A stretch of DNA of 64,000 bases from the NCBI GenBank assembly GCA_026008535.1, contig BRKX01000001.1, positions 70,754,317-70,818,316 on the forward strand, in the 5' to 3' direction. Shown in pieces: positions 13,750 through 26,897 of this stretch. Origin of the DNA: Perilla frutescens (Eukaryota; Streptophyta; Magnoliopsida; Lamiales; Lamiaceae). Position numbers and translations under genes: made by a program. Within the stretch, counting starts at the first letter, position 1, and every line of letters starts with the position of its first letter. The notes under the pieces are model-generated. The model was not told the DNA's origin. It was given only the letters and a program-made list of their open reading frames with translations, and searched no databases.

Positions 13750-14045
13750 GTTAATAATGTTTTTCGTAAAAATAAAATTTATTGTATTATAACTAATCAC
13801 AATTAATAATTGTTGCTAAAAATTAGAATTTTAAAAAATTATATACCTTAAGTTTTGAATAATCAACCCCAAAAATCAATTATACTAACTAAAAAATAAA
13901 TATTAAAAAATTATTATAAACCCTAATTGGATGGAATAAATCTTGAATAATAATGTAAAATTATATTAAATCAAAATAAATTAAAATTGAGGGAAAAAAA
14001 ATGAAAGAAAATGTAATAATTTTGAGATTTGATATACGGTTAACA
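13750..14045. repeat. Dispersed AT-rich repeat, copy 2
   Basis: Second copy of the sequence at 8270-8600, in the same orientation with many substitutions and small indels. Boundaries uncertain. Confidence 0.6.
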
Positions 14046-14151
14046 TGCACAAGTTGAGACTAGAGTATCTCAAATGAATTTGGACGTAGGTACACTACAA
14101 AATTGTCCATTTACTGAGTTTACTCTATATATTTCACGTAATCCATAAATA

Positions 14152-14402
14152 CTCCATCCGTTTCGAAATGTTTGTTGTTTTAGATTTTTTTTTATCTAGA
14201 ATTAACAATTAATTTTGTGGACAAATATACTCATCCCATACATGTCATAAAATCTAATTCATCTATATTTTCCTAAAAAATAACAACATTTTCTCTCTCC
14301 ATTTTGTTGGAATCAAAAAATCTTGTATGATTTGAGATGATTAAAATTGAGAGAGAGGATGTCAAATTATAAAAAACAACAAACATTTCGAAACGGAGGG
14401 AG
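14152..14402. mobile_element. Stowaway-type (Tc1/Mariner) MITE
   Basis: A 251-bp element with TIRs starting CTCCATCCGTTTCGAAATG and ending in the complement with CTCCCTCCG..., flanked by TA on both sides (14150-14151, 14403-14404). CTCC ends and TA target are diagnostic of plant Stowaway elements. Non-coding. Confidence 0.9.
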
Positions 14403-15799
14403 TATATGATATTTGCCAAATGGAAGTCATTAATTAATTGACCAAACTAAAATTTGTGTTTATGTAGTCGACCATTTAATTTGAATCAATGCGCTGCTGC
14501 TAAAAGAGATCAAAATGAAAACTATAACAAATTAAACTAATGGCCAAGATAAAATTACAAGTAAATAAGTAAAAAATTCAGAGAAGTAACTGTGTACGTT
14601 CATATAATTAAGTACCCTTACTTATTGACTTATATCATTTTAATTATAAAAAACGTAACGAAGTAATAAATCTTGTAGTTCCATGTATCACGTACGTATG
14701 TCGACGTACCACGTGAATTGCTATTTGTTTGAAATTATAGCAAAAATCACAAGCTAGTATGGGCTCCAGTGTTATTGGTCAATACTCTGAATTCAATTCT
14801 AAATTATAGTTTAAATTTATTTTCACAAAAAAAAAAGTCTTATCTAGCGCGTATTATATGACTTTAAGAATTTGCATGAAAACTTAATTAGCTATATAAA
14901 GATATACAGTTTATTTTCTATGAAGTTATCTTTATTGTAGCAACGACCATTATTATATAAAATATAAAAAGTTACGTTCGCAAACTGCAAGCTGAATAGT
15001 AATATATAAAAAAATTAAAGGACATTCGTCATTGTTGGGATATATCTTAAATTGATAAGTGATAAAAAATAAAAAATATATATATTTATGGCCAACATGC
15101 AAAATATAAATATAGATTTATATTTGTATATATGCAAAATAATAGAAAGTCGTTCCACTCTTTGACAGATTTAATTTTTGGATCACTGCCGTTTTCAGTG
15201 CTTGTGTGTGGGGTGGAAGTTAATAGTTCTTTTATGCGAGTGTTGTAATATTTAAATTTTGGGATGCATCCAACAGTTGTTAAAATTAATTTAAATAGTT
15301 AAGCTTCAGAAAAGGGATAAAAAATATTATGTAGATCAAGCTCCACAGGTTCATGAGTTATTTTAATCAGTACTCTATCGGTCCCATTCATGTGAGCTGA
15401 TTGAATTTTTCAGTATGATTAAGAAAATTATTGAAAAAGCAATTAAGTAAGTAAATTTTCTAATATGCCCATATTTATTTATTCATTTGTCAATGAATAA
15501 ATGCTCAATGTAAATATATTAAATAAGAGTAGATATTAATAATTGAGCTACACACACACATTTATACCAGCTAATATATATATTGGGATATTTAGAAAAT
15601 GAAAACAAACCTATATGAATGAGATGGAAGGAGTACTTGACAATCAGTTGAAACATTCTATTACTTGAAAAAAATCTAAAGATCATAGTTCAACTTTCAA
15701 TTCAATGAACAGAGATATATGAGGAAAATTAATATACTATTTTTTTTTATTTTTTGGAGGGGCCAAAGATACTAATATATTATTCGTTTTATATTACTA

Positions 15800-15830
<31 letters not shown>

Positions 15831-16185
15831 GTTTGAAGTAAAACTCGTTTAAACTGGATTCAATTACAACAAAAATACTTGAAATATAATTTTCAAATGT
15901 ACATAAAAAATGCAATTATAAACTAGATAATATTATAGATTTATATCTAGCTGTAACTTTCTAGTTATACACTTATACTTGAAGTTTAAGGCTCGACCTA
16001 TATATATCAATCAATAACACGGGATATGGGAATTAGTGATATCAATCTCTCAATTTCAAATGAAATCATTGAATATTGACTTCCTCGATCCTTTTAGTTG
16101 CTTTAATTTTGTATTTATTTTTTCCTTATTGGTGATAATGATCAATGACTAATCGGGCATTTGAATGGATCTAAAAAGGTTAAAT

Positions 16186-16287
16186 GAGTCCCGGTGGGGA
16201 TGATCTAGCGGTAGAGTGAGATTGTTTGGAGATCAAAAGTCATGAGTTCGAATCTTCTCAATACCACATGTCGGGTATGTGAGTAAA
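16186..16287 (+). mobile_element. tRNA-derived SINE
   Basis: The head GGTGGGGATGATCTAGCGG resembles a tRNA 5' end with a box-A-like TAGCGGTAGAG (about 16206-16216). A box-B-like GAGTTCGAATC follows at 16244-16254, and the element ends in an A-rich tail. A 13-bp direct repeat with one mismatch (AAAAAGRTTAAAT) flanks it at 16173-16185 and 16288-16300. Not a functional tRNA gene: no cloverleaf closes. Confidence 0.7.
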
Positions 16288-17239
16288 AAAAAGATTAAAT
16301 ACTTTTCTAGAACTACTAAAATGTAAAATGTTACAGAACCACTCATGAAAATTAAACAGATTACATTTTTGGTAGGGATATATTCAGTTGTAGGAGTATA
16401 TGATAAAATCAAGTGTTTTCATATGATGATAATTCATATTGATATATTTGTTCTTATTTTGGTTAATTTTCAATATATCCCAATTATCGCTATATTTGAA
16501 TGGGCACAAATTATATGAACGTAAAAAGTGTTAACAAATTAAAATTTGATAACTATACACTATACCCAGTTAAATTCTAGAACTCCAAATGGGGACAACT
16601 CATATACATTCAATGATTCAAATGAGACTTTTGAGAACCTTCAAAGAAAATTGAATCCAATATCCATTATCCCAGCAATTCCTCTCCATTCAAATTATAT
16701 TATTATTTATAATATCATTTAATACACGTTGCATTAATATACAGTAAAATACTATTTATCTTCTTCATCCAGATTTCCTCTATGCAACCGACTCACTCTA
16801 AATTAATAGAGATTAAATTTCTCCTGCAAAATAAAAATAAAAATAAATTAAATTAATAGAGATTAAAGATATTTATATAAATTGGGCCTTTAGTATTTCC
16901 TGGATACTTTTTCTCTTTTATAAATTATTTATTCAGTCCAGTCCGAGAATAAATTGGGCCCAGAAGGCCAGAACCCATTAATTTATATATTATATAATAT
17001 TTATTTATTTGATTATTTTCTCTAGTGTAATTTATAAATCGCTTAAAACGTCCGAGACACATTTAAAATAAATAAATTAATGTTTTAAAAAACATCTTTT
17101 ATTTTAGTGTATAGGTATAATTTTGTAACTATTAACATCCAAACTCCAACAATTAATTTAAAAAATATATTATAAATTATGTCTCTTGCTGCTATATCCT
17201 TTCACTGTCACTTATCCATGAACACAAAATAACGCGGTG

Positions 17240-17317
17240 CTGGTTATTACACAGGGGTGGAATTTACTCAGTACGCGTAGCGGCTGCGGGTTACTCTCAA
17301 CATAAAAAAAAAAAAAA
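17240..17317 (+). mobile_element. Short SINE 3' fragment with perfect target-site duplication
   Basis: About 63 bp (including GTAGCGGCTGCGGGTTAC) followed by about 15 A, flanked by the perfect 16-bp direct repeat ACAAAATAACGCGGTG (17224-17239 and 17318-17333). Poly(A) plus a long TSD shows target-primed retroposition. The GCGGCTGCGGGTT segment resembles the 3' part of plant SINEs, so this is probably a 5'-truncated copy. Confidence 0.75.
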
Positions 17318-17622
17318 ACAAAATAACGCGGTGAGCAAAAATATTAATATTTATTCATCTGAAAAAAAAATAATTATATGCATTGCAAATTCCATGTATA
17401 ACATGGAATTTTTGTGCGTAAAATACAAGCTCAGCCTAATGTAAACGGCATCAACGGAGGTTTAAACGGCGTAAGAGAAATTTTCAAATTAGGATTTAGG
17501 GCTTTCAAAACCCAAAACCCCTCCATTTTTCTACTATTCTCTACACTATATGCTGTAAGCAAATAACTGCCATCACCGCACAGCAGAATTAGTGTGTGTA
17601 GTGCGCGTTTTTGTCCTCCAAA

Positions 17623-20600
17623 ATGGCGAGCGATGCCGACATGAGTGGCTGGACCGGTCTTCTGCATTCCTCTTCGAAGCTAATCGAACAAGCCACTCCT
17701 TCTGCGCAGTTCCCGCCGCTTCAGGTCTCAGTTTTCAATTTCTGTGGGATTCGGTGTCGAAATTGTTTATTGATATGCTTTTTTCGTTTTGAGATTTGGT
17801 TAATTGAACTGATTTCGCGTTGTTTTATCTGGTGGAAACAGAGGAATTTGGATCAGTTGGAGGCTCTATCGAAGAAGCTGAAGGCGAAAACCCTACGATC
17901 CGAAGCTCCTTCTCAGTCTATTGCGGCTACTAGGTAAATTATCGTTTTCTTTTCTTCATTGTAGTTTGCAAGTGTGTGTTTTTTTTTAATTGCATTGTCT
18001 GAACTGATTTTGTTTCTCTGCGGGTTATTTCGTTTCTTTTGTCTTATTGTATTCCACTTCTTTCTAATTGGCAGGCTATTAGCCCGAGAGGGATTGAATG
18101 CAGAGCAGCTTGCTCGTGATCTCAAGTCCTTTGAAATAAAGGTAAATTGTTTCATCCATGCCGAGGCATTTCTCCAGAATGTTATAAATGAGTGCATCCT
18201 CATTCTCACAATGTATCTTGATGCTTCATGAAATTTCCGTATTGCTTATGAAAATATTATGCATAATAGCCAACACAGTCATGCTGAGCAGTTTCTTTCT
18301 TCTGGTGTCTTTCATGCTGAGAATCATGAGATAATGTGTTTTATGTATTACAGTTTCCGGCCTACTACCCCCCAACTTCATTTTACCTACATATATGATT
18401 TTTAATTTCTTATTGTTGTTTCGCCTTTGAAATTTTTCATCGTATTATGAAAATATTATGCATAATAGCCAACACAGTCATGCTGAGCAGTTTCTTTCTT
18501 CTGGTGTCTTTCATGCTGAGAATCATGAGATAATGTGTTTTATGTATTACAGTTTCCGGCCTACTACCCCCCAACCTCATTTTACCTACATATATGATTT
18601 TTAATTTGTTATTGTTGTTTCGCCTTTGAAATTTTTCATCGTAAAGACCACATTTGAAGATGTCTTTCCTGCCGAGGCAACTACAGTTGAAGAGTATCTC
18701 CAACAGGTAATTTCATTGTTTTAAATATCTAAGCACAATTCATACCTTCAATGATAAAAAAAGAATGGAAGAGGCAAGATATTAGTGGATTTTCTATTTA
18801 AATGAGCATAGCATTTGCTGAAACTCAGGTCCATGAAATGGCAATGCTCTCAGCTTTTCAGGAAGCTCAGAAGGATAATCTTAGAAGTTTCAATGATTAT
18901 ATGATGTCTGTATTGCAGGTAACTCAATAAAGATTATTGTTGACTTTATATTTGAGGTTTCTTGGTAAATTCTCTCAAGTCAAATAGTGTGAAACCAATC
19001 TGCCATATGAAACTTGTGTTTTTCAGGAGGACTGGCAAAAGGAAAAAAGAGATTTCCTTCAGAGCCTTAGTCGAATTTCAGTACTACCTAGAACAAATAT
19101 TCGTGATTCTAGCAGTGGGATTAGTCGCCAGGGTCAAATAGTGTCTGTGATTTCAAGTCCTGAGATTTCATATGGATCACCTAGTGTCGAGCTGGCTCTT
19201 TTGGCTGATAAACCCGTAGTTGAAAAAAAGGCTGCTGCATATGCAGAAGTTGTGAAGAATCTTAACAGTGCTAGACAGCATGGCTTACCCTTCAAAGTAA
19301 GACATGGACCCACACACTATATCTTTCAAGTTACTTGTGTAATTCAAGATGATGGGCAGTGGCTTAACTCATGTGATGTCTACATTATTGCATCTGTTTC
19401 CTCAGCCAGCTGCAGCTTTCAGGAATGCATATGAAAGTATGAAACTGGACTCATCTGGTGCAAAATCTGTCAGCATGCTGAAAATTTGGCACCTAATAAT
19501 GGTATGTTTGCAAGTTGAAATACCACAACTTCCCCCCTTTTCAAAGTTCTTGTTTCCCATGCCCAAACACACAGAACTTTAGACAGTTTTATATTGACAC
19601 ACAATATGACTGGCAGACATTAATGGGTGAGGACCCAACTGTAAAACGGGCTGTTTCTAAAAGAATGTCCTTAGTGATTGGAGCTCGGCGCCATCTGGAA
19701 TGGGGACATGAGAAGTATGTAATGGATATGATTCATAGTCATCCCGCACAGGTAAATTATTTTAATGTTTTTCTTGTGTGGTTTGGTGAATAAAATGACT
19801 GCCCTGTCCTCAGTTTGTGGTTGGTAGTATATAATTGTACCTCTCATTAGGATTCTCCAATGAGGCAATGACTGAATGTAAGATAATTGCTTGAAAATAC
19901 CTTTTAGGCTTGCGGGTGTTTGCTTTGAGCCTTTTGTGCATTTTCTTCTTCATTGTGTTTGGATGTGGTCCGTTTTATAATTTGAATTCAACTTTGATAT
20001 GATTATAGGCTGCTCTTGGTGGTTCTGTTGGAAATCTGCACAGAATCCATGCCTTCCTTCGGGTTTGTCTGAGCTTACATCATTATAGTTGAGCATATGC
20101 AACAAAGGTATCTTTGTCTGCTTGTTTGTAAATTGGTACATCCTTTTGTTCTGCAGATGCGTTTAAGGGATTATGGAGTTCTTGATTTTGATGCAAGTGA
20201 TGCCCGTCGACAGCCTCCTGTAGACACCACTTGGCAGCAGGTTTAGTACTCTTCTTAGTTGCGTCAGAGTTGTACACATGGTCGATGGAAGTAGTCTACT
20301 TTTTCAACATCTTGCAGTAGCTTGATTAATATATTTGTGCATATTTTGAATGCTCCTGAAAACCCTATTTTCCCTTACCAGTTTCATTAAACAGCAAATT
20401 CTTTTTGAGAATCTGATAAGTCTATGATCATCTGGGCATGCCATTTCATATTTTAATATACCAAAATGGAAGTAAGAGGGATCTTCTTGCCTTCTAGATT
20501 TGGTAGTTCTAGTTGTGATAGGGAAAAATTAGCAAAACATATATTTTTTCCTTCAGGGTGTAAGTAAGATGATGGTCTGGTTTTGATGATTTTATATTGT

Positions 20601-23207
20601 TCTAGCAGTAAACTTAATTATTGCTCATTTGCTAGGTTATGTGGTGCACTAAGTTACTGCCTACTGATGCATTTCAAACTGAGTTGTATCTATAATTTTC
20701 TTCTTTGGTTAACAACAGATATACTTTTGCCTGAGAACTGGATACTATGACGATGCTCTGGGAGTTGCCCGAACGTCTCGTGTCTCTCAGCAATTCACTT
20801 CTCTGGTACGAATGGTTGAAATGCTCCTTCAGTAATCATCTATTCATTTTTTCAAGTGTATTGACTTCCCGTTTTGCTAGCTTTCTGAGTGGATTACTAC
20901 AGGAGGTATGGTATCAGCAGAGACTGCAGCTGCTGCTTCAGAGGAATGTGAGAAAATATTACGGATGGTTGACCGAGTTGGCCGGCCATCATATGACAAG
21001 AAAAAATTACTTTTGCATGCTATTATATCTGGTTCCAGGAGGCTGATTGACCGGTTGCTTAGAGAACTACCTACTATCTTTAATACAATCGAGGATTTCT
21101 TATGGTTTATGTTGTCTGCTGTACGGGAAAGCTCTGGTGGTTCCTCTTCAGTTGTCCTCAATGGAGGTGTATCGTCCTACAGTTTGGAAGATTTGCAGGC
21201 GTATCTAAATAAGTTTGAGCCATCATATTATACAAAGAATGGGAAGGACCCTTTGGTGTATCCATATGTTCTACTTTTAAGCATCCAGCTGCTTCCAGGC
21301 GTTCTTCATCTGTCGAAAGATATTGGAGATGATGGGTATAGTGTTGATTCAGTGCATATATCTATTGTGCTAGCCGACTATGGCGTCCTTTCTGAAGGTT
21401 CTGGGTCAGGACAAAAACTTGGAGTGATGGATGCTTTGGCCGAGGCATCTAGCATTATTAGGCAGTATGGGGCAGCATATCTGCGCCACGGCGACTTGTT
21501 AATGGCATTGGAGTATTATGTTCAAGCAGCTGCCGCTGTGGGTGGTGGGCAATTGTCATGGATTGGAAGAGCTAGTGTGGATCAGCAAAGGCAGAGGACC
21601 TTGATGTTAAAGCAACTTCTAACAGAGATTCTTTTACGTGATGGTGGAATATCTCTTTTGCTTGGCTCAAGAGGTGCTGGAGAAGAAGGTGAATTGGGAA
21701 GATTTTTGACTGATGGGAAGACAAGACAACAGTTTCTGTTCGAAGCTGCTCGACAGTGTCAAGATGCTGGTTTATATGATAAAGTAAGCTCTCTTTAAGT
21801 ATCTTATGCTTTTACGCTTAACTGAATATCCATGTCTGAGTTGATAGCCTGCCCTTTAATTTGATTGATATGTCCTGATGATTCTGTCTGTTCCCAAGAA
21901 CATTCTTATGGATTTTTCATGACATGTTAAATTTTTTTTTGTGCTGCTTAGTTTAGTTGTTGTCAATGTCAAAATTATCGGAATAACAATCCACATATTG
22001 ATTGATAATCTGGATTAGTGTGTTACTCATCTTGGAGGGTAGTTATCTCACCAACTGTTCTAAGTTCTACTAACAACCAGAAACTTTTACTTTGTAAATA
22101 TCTAACCATTTTGATATTGCAAAAGAAAATTAGACATGCCATAAACATTTGGTTAGCTTCACGTTCCTCTAATATTTCCTGTTATTGGATAATATATCAT
22201 TTGTAATTCCCAACATTGTAGTTCTTTCTGCATTTTTCTGATTAATGCTTTCCGATCCCCTTGTTTTTTTGGACTAATTTTACCTTCACAATTTTAGTCC
22301 ATAGAAATTCAAAAAAGAATCGGGGCGTTCTCTGCTGCATTGGATACAATAAACAAATGTCTATCTGAAGCTCTTTGTGCCTTGTCACGTGGTAGACTGG
22401 ATGGTGAAAGCAGGATTACTGGACTTGTACACTCTGGAAACGAGCTCTTGGAGACATTTAAATACTACCCCGAAATCAGGTTTCTAATACTTGCATTATT
22501 TATCTTTCATGTTAAATAGGCTCAGACATGCTGAAAAAAAATGCACCATACTGCCTTTTTTCCCCACAAAATTGTTGAGTTGCTGTTATAAATATGTGAT
22601 TTAATTCACAGTTATCTGATATTTAGTGTTCTATCTGGCCATCTTTCTCCAGTTGTTTGGCCCTGGTTAAAAGTGGATTGCTTGCTGATTTTTTGTTTGC
22701 TAATATTTCCTGAGTTCTCAAATCACCTGAACTCCCCTGTCATTGCATTCTGCAGTCATCAAGAGAGAGCAGGTGTAATCGAGCAACAAAATGTGCTCAG
22801 ACAGCTCGAGGCAATCTTAGCTATCCATAAACTTGCTAGGTCCGGGAATCAATTAGATGCATTGAGGGAGATTGCAAGACTTCCATTTCTTCCACTGGAT
22901 CCGAGGTCTGCAGATTTTGCCGCTGATGTTTTCCAGAATGTATCTCCTCATGTTGAAGCCTGTGTACCGGGCCTTCTCAAAGACGCCCTCAATTGTTTGG
23001 ATAATGTCACTGATACAGATGGATCACTTCGTGCCATGAGAGCAAAGGTAAAACTCTGGTTTATTTTCTTGTTGACTGTTAGTTGTGCAGTTATGAATAT
23101 CATTTCAATGAAAACTACTGATTATGCAGATCGCCAACTTTCTTGCCAACAACCTGAATCGGAACTGGCCTCGTGATTTGTATGAAAAGATTGCTCGAAG
23201 CTTGTGA
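17623..23207 (+). CDS. NUP93A: Nucleoporin NUP93 (Nic96 family), complete
   Basis: Scaffold nucleoporin of the inner ring of the nuclear pore. Exons: 17623-17724, 17842-17933, 18075-18141, 18647-18706, 18829-18918, 19027-19296, 19406-19501, 19617-19751, 20009-20062, 20157-20240, 20719-20805, 20881-21783, 22298-22479, 22756-23047, 23130-23207. All phases match; total 2592 nt, 863 residues, close to the roughly 860 of Arabidopsis NUP93. The N-terminus (MASDADMSGWTGLLHSSSKL) and a coiled-coil-like region precede the alpha-helical Nic96 domain, which fills most of the protein (e.g. MSLVIGARRHLEWGHEKYV). The 903-nt exon 12 is the largest. The start is the first ATG of the 5' exon and gives the family N-terminus. 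No stops or frameshifts. Intron 3 carries a 199-bp tandem duplication. Confidence 0.95.
18246..18643. repeat. 199-bp tandem duplication inside NUP93 intron 3
   Basis: Two head-to-tail copies (18246-18444, 18445-18643) starting around TTATGAAAATATTATGC. I count about two differences, so it is recent. The second copy ends about three bases before the intron acceptor, so the first copy carries a duplicate of the sequence normally just upstream of the splice site. Confidence 0.95.
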
Positions 23208-24139
23208 ATGTTATCTTAGGATCTTGTTGTAACTTGTCCATGAGGAAGGGTTATTCTGCATTTTTTTGTGGTTTGCCAGTGTATCCCTTGTTTAATCAGG
23301 TTACTCTGTGAGGTTAATGGCGATTCCTTTTTGAATCTCTAGGATGCTGGATATAATTTTTTGTAATATTTTACTCGTAAGCTCGTAACCTAATTCTTAA
23401 AATTTATACTAGTAGAACTCGAACATGATTTTGGTATGAATATTCTACATTGGTTATATAGAAGATACCGTCAAATTTACTACATTAAAAAAAAAAAGCA
23501 TTCTTATCAATTATTTTTTAAATTTTATATAAATTTTGCACATTTATTAAATAAAGCAACTTTTTTTACAAGTAGTAATCTCAGGCGGTCTGGATGCTAT
23601 TAATGAGACATTAGCTTTACTATAAATTTAAATTTATCAAGTTTATGAATGTTTGATGATTTGGTCTGGATTTGTGAATTAATTTTCAGTCCGTCAAGAC
23701 TTAATAGATTTTGCGCTAATAATAAGTATGATCATTGTTTTATTTATTAATAATTATATTTGATTTGACTTATTTAAAGTTTTAAACAACAATTTGAAAT
23801 TGTCTCCAAAAAAAAAAAGCAACACATTGAATAAAAACTTGATTAATAAAACATGGGGAAAATATGACCTTTTGTTAATGGAATTGGGTGTCTTAATTAA
23901 CTGCCAACTAATTATTAAAAATCAAAAGCCTTGTACATTCTGAATTGTACGATCCGGAAACTATCATTTTTCATACTAAGCATAGAAAAAATTGAAAAAA
24001 AAAAATTAAAAAATCGATTTCGATCAAACATATTATTGCAAGACATGAATGATAAATTCGTCAATTCCGTACTGCAAAAAACCCAGCTTTTACACTTCCA
24101 GATTTCAGGATTTATGGAAAAGTATTCTTCCTGATATCA
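23208..24139. other. NUP93 3' flank and start of duplication unit A
   Basis: NUP93 3' UTR, then AT-rich DNA. From about 23540 the sequence matches 36340-36430 and, further on, 55450-55720: shared markers include AGTAGTAATCTC, GTTTATGAATGTTTGATGAT and AACTGCCAACTAATTATTA. This marks the left end of duplication unit A. No gene seen. Confidence 0.75.
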
Positions 24140-26897
24140 ATTGAAGGTTCAAACTCAGCAGACTGTTTCTTTGTTCTAGAATCTTCTTTGAAGGTGTGAG
24201 GTTGTTAGAAGAGCTTCAACGATTGCGAGCTGCGGTTGCACCTATTAATTTTCTGATTCCGCAGTTTGACAGGCCAGGCCGCCGTCGCCGCCTCCGGTAT
24301 GTTCATTTAAACTCTGAAACTTCAGTAGATGCTAAAAATTCAATTCTAGCTTTCAGTTTGATTAACTTTTATTTAGGCTTTGTGCATATTCCCACTTTCC
24401 AGTGAAGCTCTCTACAATTTATGAAAACGTAGAATTATGTTAATATGCATTGAGTTTTCTTCATTTTGATTGTATGTCAGGTACAAAGTACATAGTAGTT
24501 TATACATTTTATTAAAAAGGAAAAAATAATTTTTTTAAAGGTAGGAGTTTAGATATTCATGTGTGTAGGTGAGAATACGTGCACGTATCATATTTGGCAA
24601 AATGTATAGCAGGAGTTCTCTAGACAATGTTATGCAAAATACCAAGGTATTTAGCTTTGATTAACGTATAGGCTATTGATAGACTTCTACTTGACTACCT
24701 AGTTAAAAAGGAACGGGAAGAGAACGCAGGAGGATACAGGGAATAGGCATCAAAGAAGGTTATCATCTATATTTTACGAGATGGATTGATACATTTTGCA
24801 AGATATCATATTTTCTGTCAACGTGCCAGCTTATTTACCTTCTTTTTCATTAATAGGTCTTTGAAGTTTCAGGTAGTCGAGAAAAATGGAAATTGATGCC
24901 TCACAGAGAGTGAGTTATGATGATGGTGTATGACTGTCATAGTGATTCTGAGGGTTTCGTTGATGATTCAATTGATGATGAACTTTGCTTTGCCTCTGGC
25001 GACTTACCCAAGCTGCAATTTAGGTATACTCTTGAAAAGTGAATCATATGGAGTTTCTTTGTAAGGAAATTGTTTTTAGAAATTTATGACACTGATGGTA
25101 AATATTTATGTAAAAACTCTAGGAATGAGAGGTCAAAGGTGCGGTGGATTGAGAAGTTGGGAATGGCTGAGGTGCTGGAGAAAAGGGGTAAAATGTGGAT
25201 TAAAAAGGGTATTGAAGTGGGAAGACTTATTGCTCAATAGAAGAAACTTTGTGTGTGATGCAAACTCTTCATCATTAATTTCAGCATTGTTATCTTTAGG
25301 TGCATTATGGACTGTTAAACTTTGGTTAATTTATTTATCACCTATCCAAGTAGCGATGGCTGGTTAGAAACCAGTCGAAATTTGGAAAAGTTGGTGAAGT
25401 CAAGGAGCATTTAACTGCCCTTAATGGGATACTTGGAGTGATATTGCAGATTTATGTGTAGGTATTTGGCTGAGAGTGGTGCACTGGACATCTTGAATGT
25501 TGATGATACGCTGCTTCTCTTAAGTGATATGTACACAAAGGTAGCAGAAGACAAGGATAAATATGGATGCTCTTGGGAGTCCTTCGAGGTTTACCGGCAC
25601 CTGAAGTTTCTCGGGTACATTGTTGGCCAACATGGTGTTATGATATCCCACATCGATTCCACATGAAAGTGTGGAAGGGTATATAAGTGGGGGTCAATCC
25701 TTTACCTTTGACCATGGTTTTGGGTTAAGTTTGAGCTTCCTATATTATATGCCTAACAATTTGGTCCGACCTGACGGATTTGGGCGGGCTGCGGAAAGTG
25801 GCTACCCGATGGTGGGCCCCAGGGGTTGCCATTTGGATGTGGGCCCAAAGGGGGTTGCCACCCGGAAGTGGGCCTTGGTGTGGGTTGCCACCCAGAGTGT
25901 GCCATTCATGGACGTCAATTCCACACTTTCAGGGTTGCCACCCGGAGTGTGCCATTCATGGACGTCAATTCCACATGAAAGTGTGGAAGGGTATATAAGT
26001 GAGGGTCAACCCTTTACCTTCTGTAGACGGCAGTTTCTGATAGGGGATCTGTAGATGGCAGTTTCATTGCAGAGATGTTTGGTAACTTGCATCTTGGTGG
26101 AATGAAACCAATGTTTGATGTGTTTCCTCCTAATAGCAAGTTTAAAAAGTCTTCCCCGGGCAATCCATCTTTTATGCTCTGCCTAGCCAGGTAAAATTTC
26201 AGCAACATATTCTTGTTGAGTTAGTTTTCCTTTAAATTCAGAATAAGGTTTGAACAACTGTTATTTACTTATAACTTTTATGATGAAAACTGGTGCATTG
26301 TTAATCTGAAATTTTGAATTCATGCTAATTTTGTTCTAGGGGAGACTCTTATTGTTTAAACTGCTGTTTTAACTCCGGGACTTCTGGTCCGTGTTTGATT
26401 GAAAGAGATGAATAATAGATAGTCACAGACATATAGACATATACGCGAAAGACCTAGTACACATCCTATGCCTTTTGCCTTCAAGAGAAATGAGAACATT
26501 TCTCTTTAGAATTTATCATTGGCTTGACTCTGAACATTCTTAGTTTGTTACTGATGACTTACTTCCTTTGAAGACAATCATTTTGTTGTGTGCTGAAAGT
26601 TTTCTCTACAGTTCAATTAGGTAAGTTTAGGATCCTCGCTAGCATACAACTCCTATACGAATTCCCTATATTTGTTTTTTCTTTCTTTTTGTGTAAAACT
26701 CACTCTGACTAGACCTGAGACATTACACAGTCACACAAAGATACCATTTCTTATGCAGTGGCTACCCACCATCTAAACAGGAGATTGAGGACCTCGAGAC
26801 ACGTTGTGGTGGAATTCCTCTTAAGTTCTATCTTGTTGAGCATGGGAGGGTTAGTTTCCTGTCATTTATCAAAGTCAAGCTGCCTGTCCTTCCATGA
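24140..26897 (+). pseudogene. tRNA-splicing endonuclease subunit Sen54-like gene, disrupted (copy A)
   Basis: Sen54 is the structural subunit of the enzyme that removes tRNA introns. Readable parts: probable 5' UTR exon (about 24140-24297); exon about 24873-25023 ending ASGDLPKLQF; exon 25123-25250 (SKVRWIEKLGMAEVLEKRG); exon 25462 to about 25635 (CSWESFEVYRHLKFLGYIVG); exon about 26045-26190 (FDVFPPNSKFKKSSPG); last exon 26759-26897 ending VKLPVLP and TGA. Damage: the first ATG frame (24886) closes after about 15 codons while the conserved frame starts at 24917; a frameshift lies near 25212-25222, after WIKKGI; an LTR-like insertion begins at 25636, right after the GYIVGQHG segment. Assignment rests on the YRHLK and C-terminal PPSK...PLK...RVSF motifs and on memory of plant Sen54. 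Confidence 0.75.
25636..26029 (+). mobile_element. LTR-like insertion with internal minisatellite
   Basis: Begins TGTTATGATATCCC and continues TATCCCACATCGATTCCACA, a TG-start typical of LTRs, with a TATATAAG box downstream. The segment around TGAAAGTGTGGAAGGG occurs at about 25657 and again at about 25970. Between them a roughly 50-bp unit built on GGGTTGCCACCCGGAGTGTG is tandemly repeated. The insertion interrupts the Sen54-like exon. A related sequence lies in the opposite orientation at 27760. Confidence 0.6.

Larger units (their letters stand above)
11766..17622. other. Intergenic region between Ca2+-ATPase and NUP93 genes (divergent promoters)
   Basis: AT-rich, no supported protein gene. 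The two flanking genes diverge, so both promoters lie here. Contents seen: dispersed repeat copy 2 (13750-14045), Stowaway MITE (14152-14402), a (TG)n/(TA)n run at about 15801-15830, a tRNA-derived SINE-like element (16186-16287) and a short poly(A)-tailed insertion (17240-17317). A 74-codon ORF at 12724-12948 lacks any recognisable feature. Confidence 0.75.

Noticed and set aside
16186..16287. Possible tRNA gene (box A and box B)
   Set aside because: No cloverleaf can be closed; A-tail and target duplication mark it as a SINE.
24196..24405. ORF reading LLEELQRLRAAVAPINF at the start of Sen54 copy A
   Set aside because: It has no ATG, runs through the splice donor at 24298, and the copy B equivalent is not conserved as protein; better explained as 5' UTR exon.
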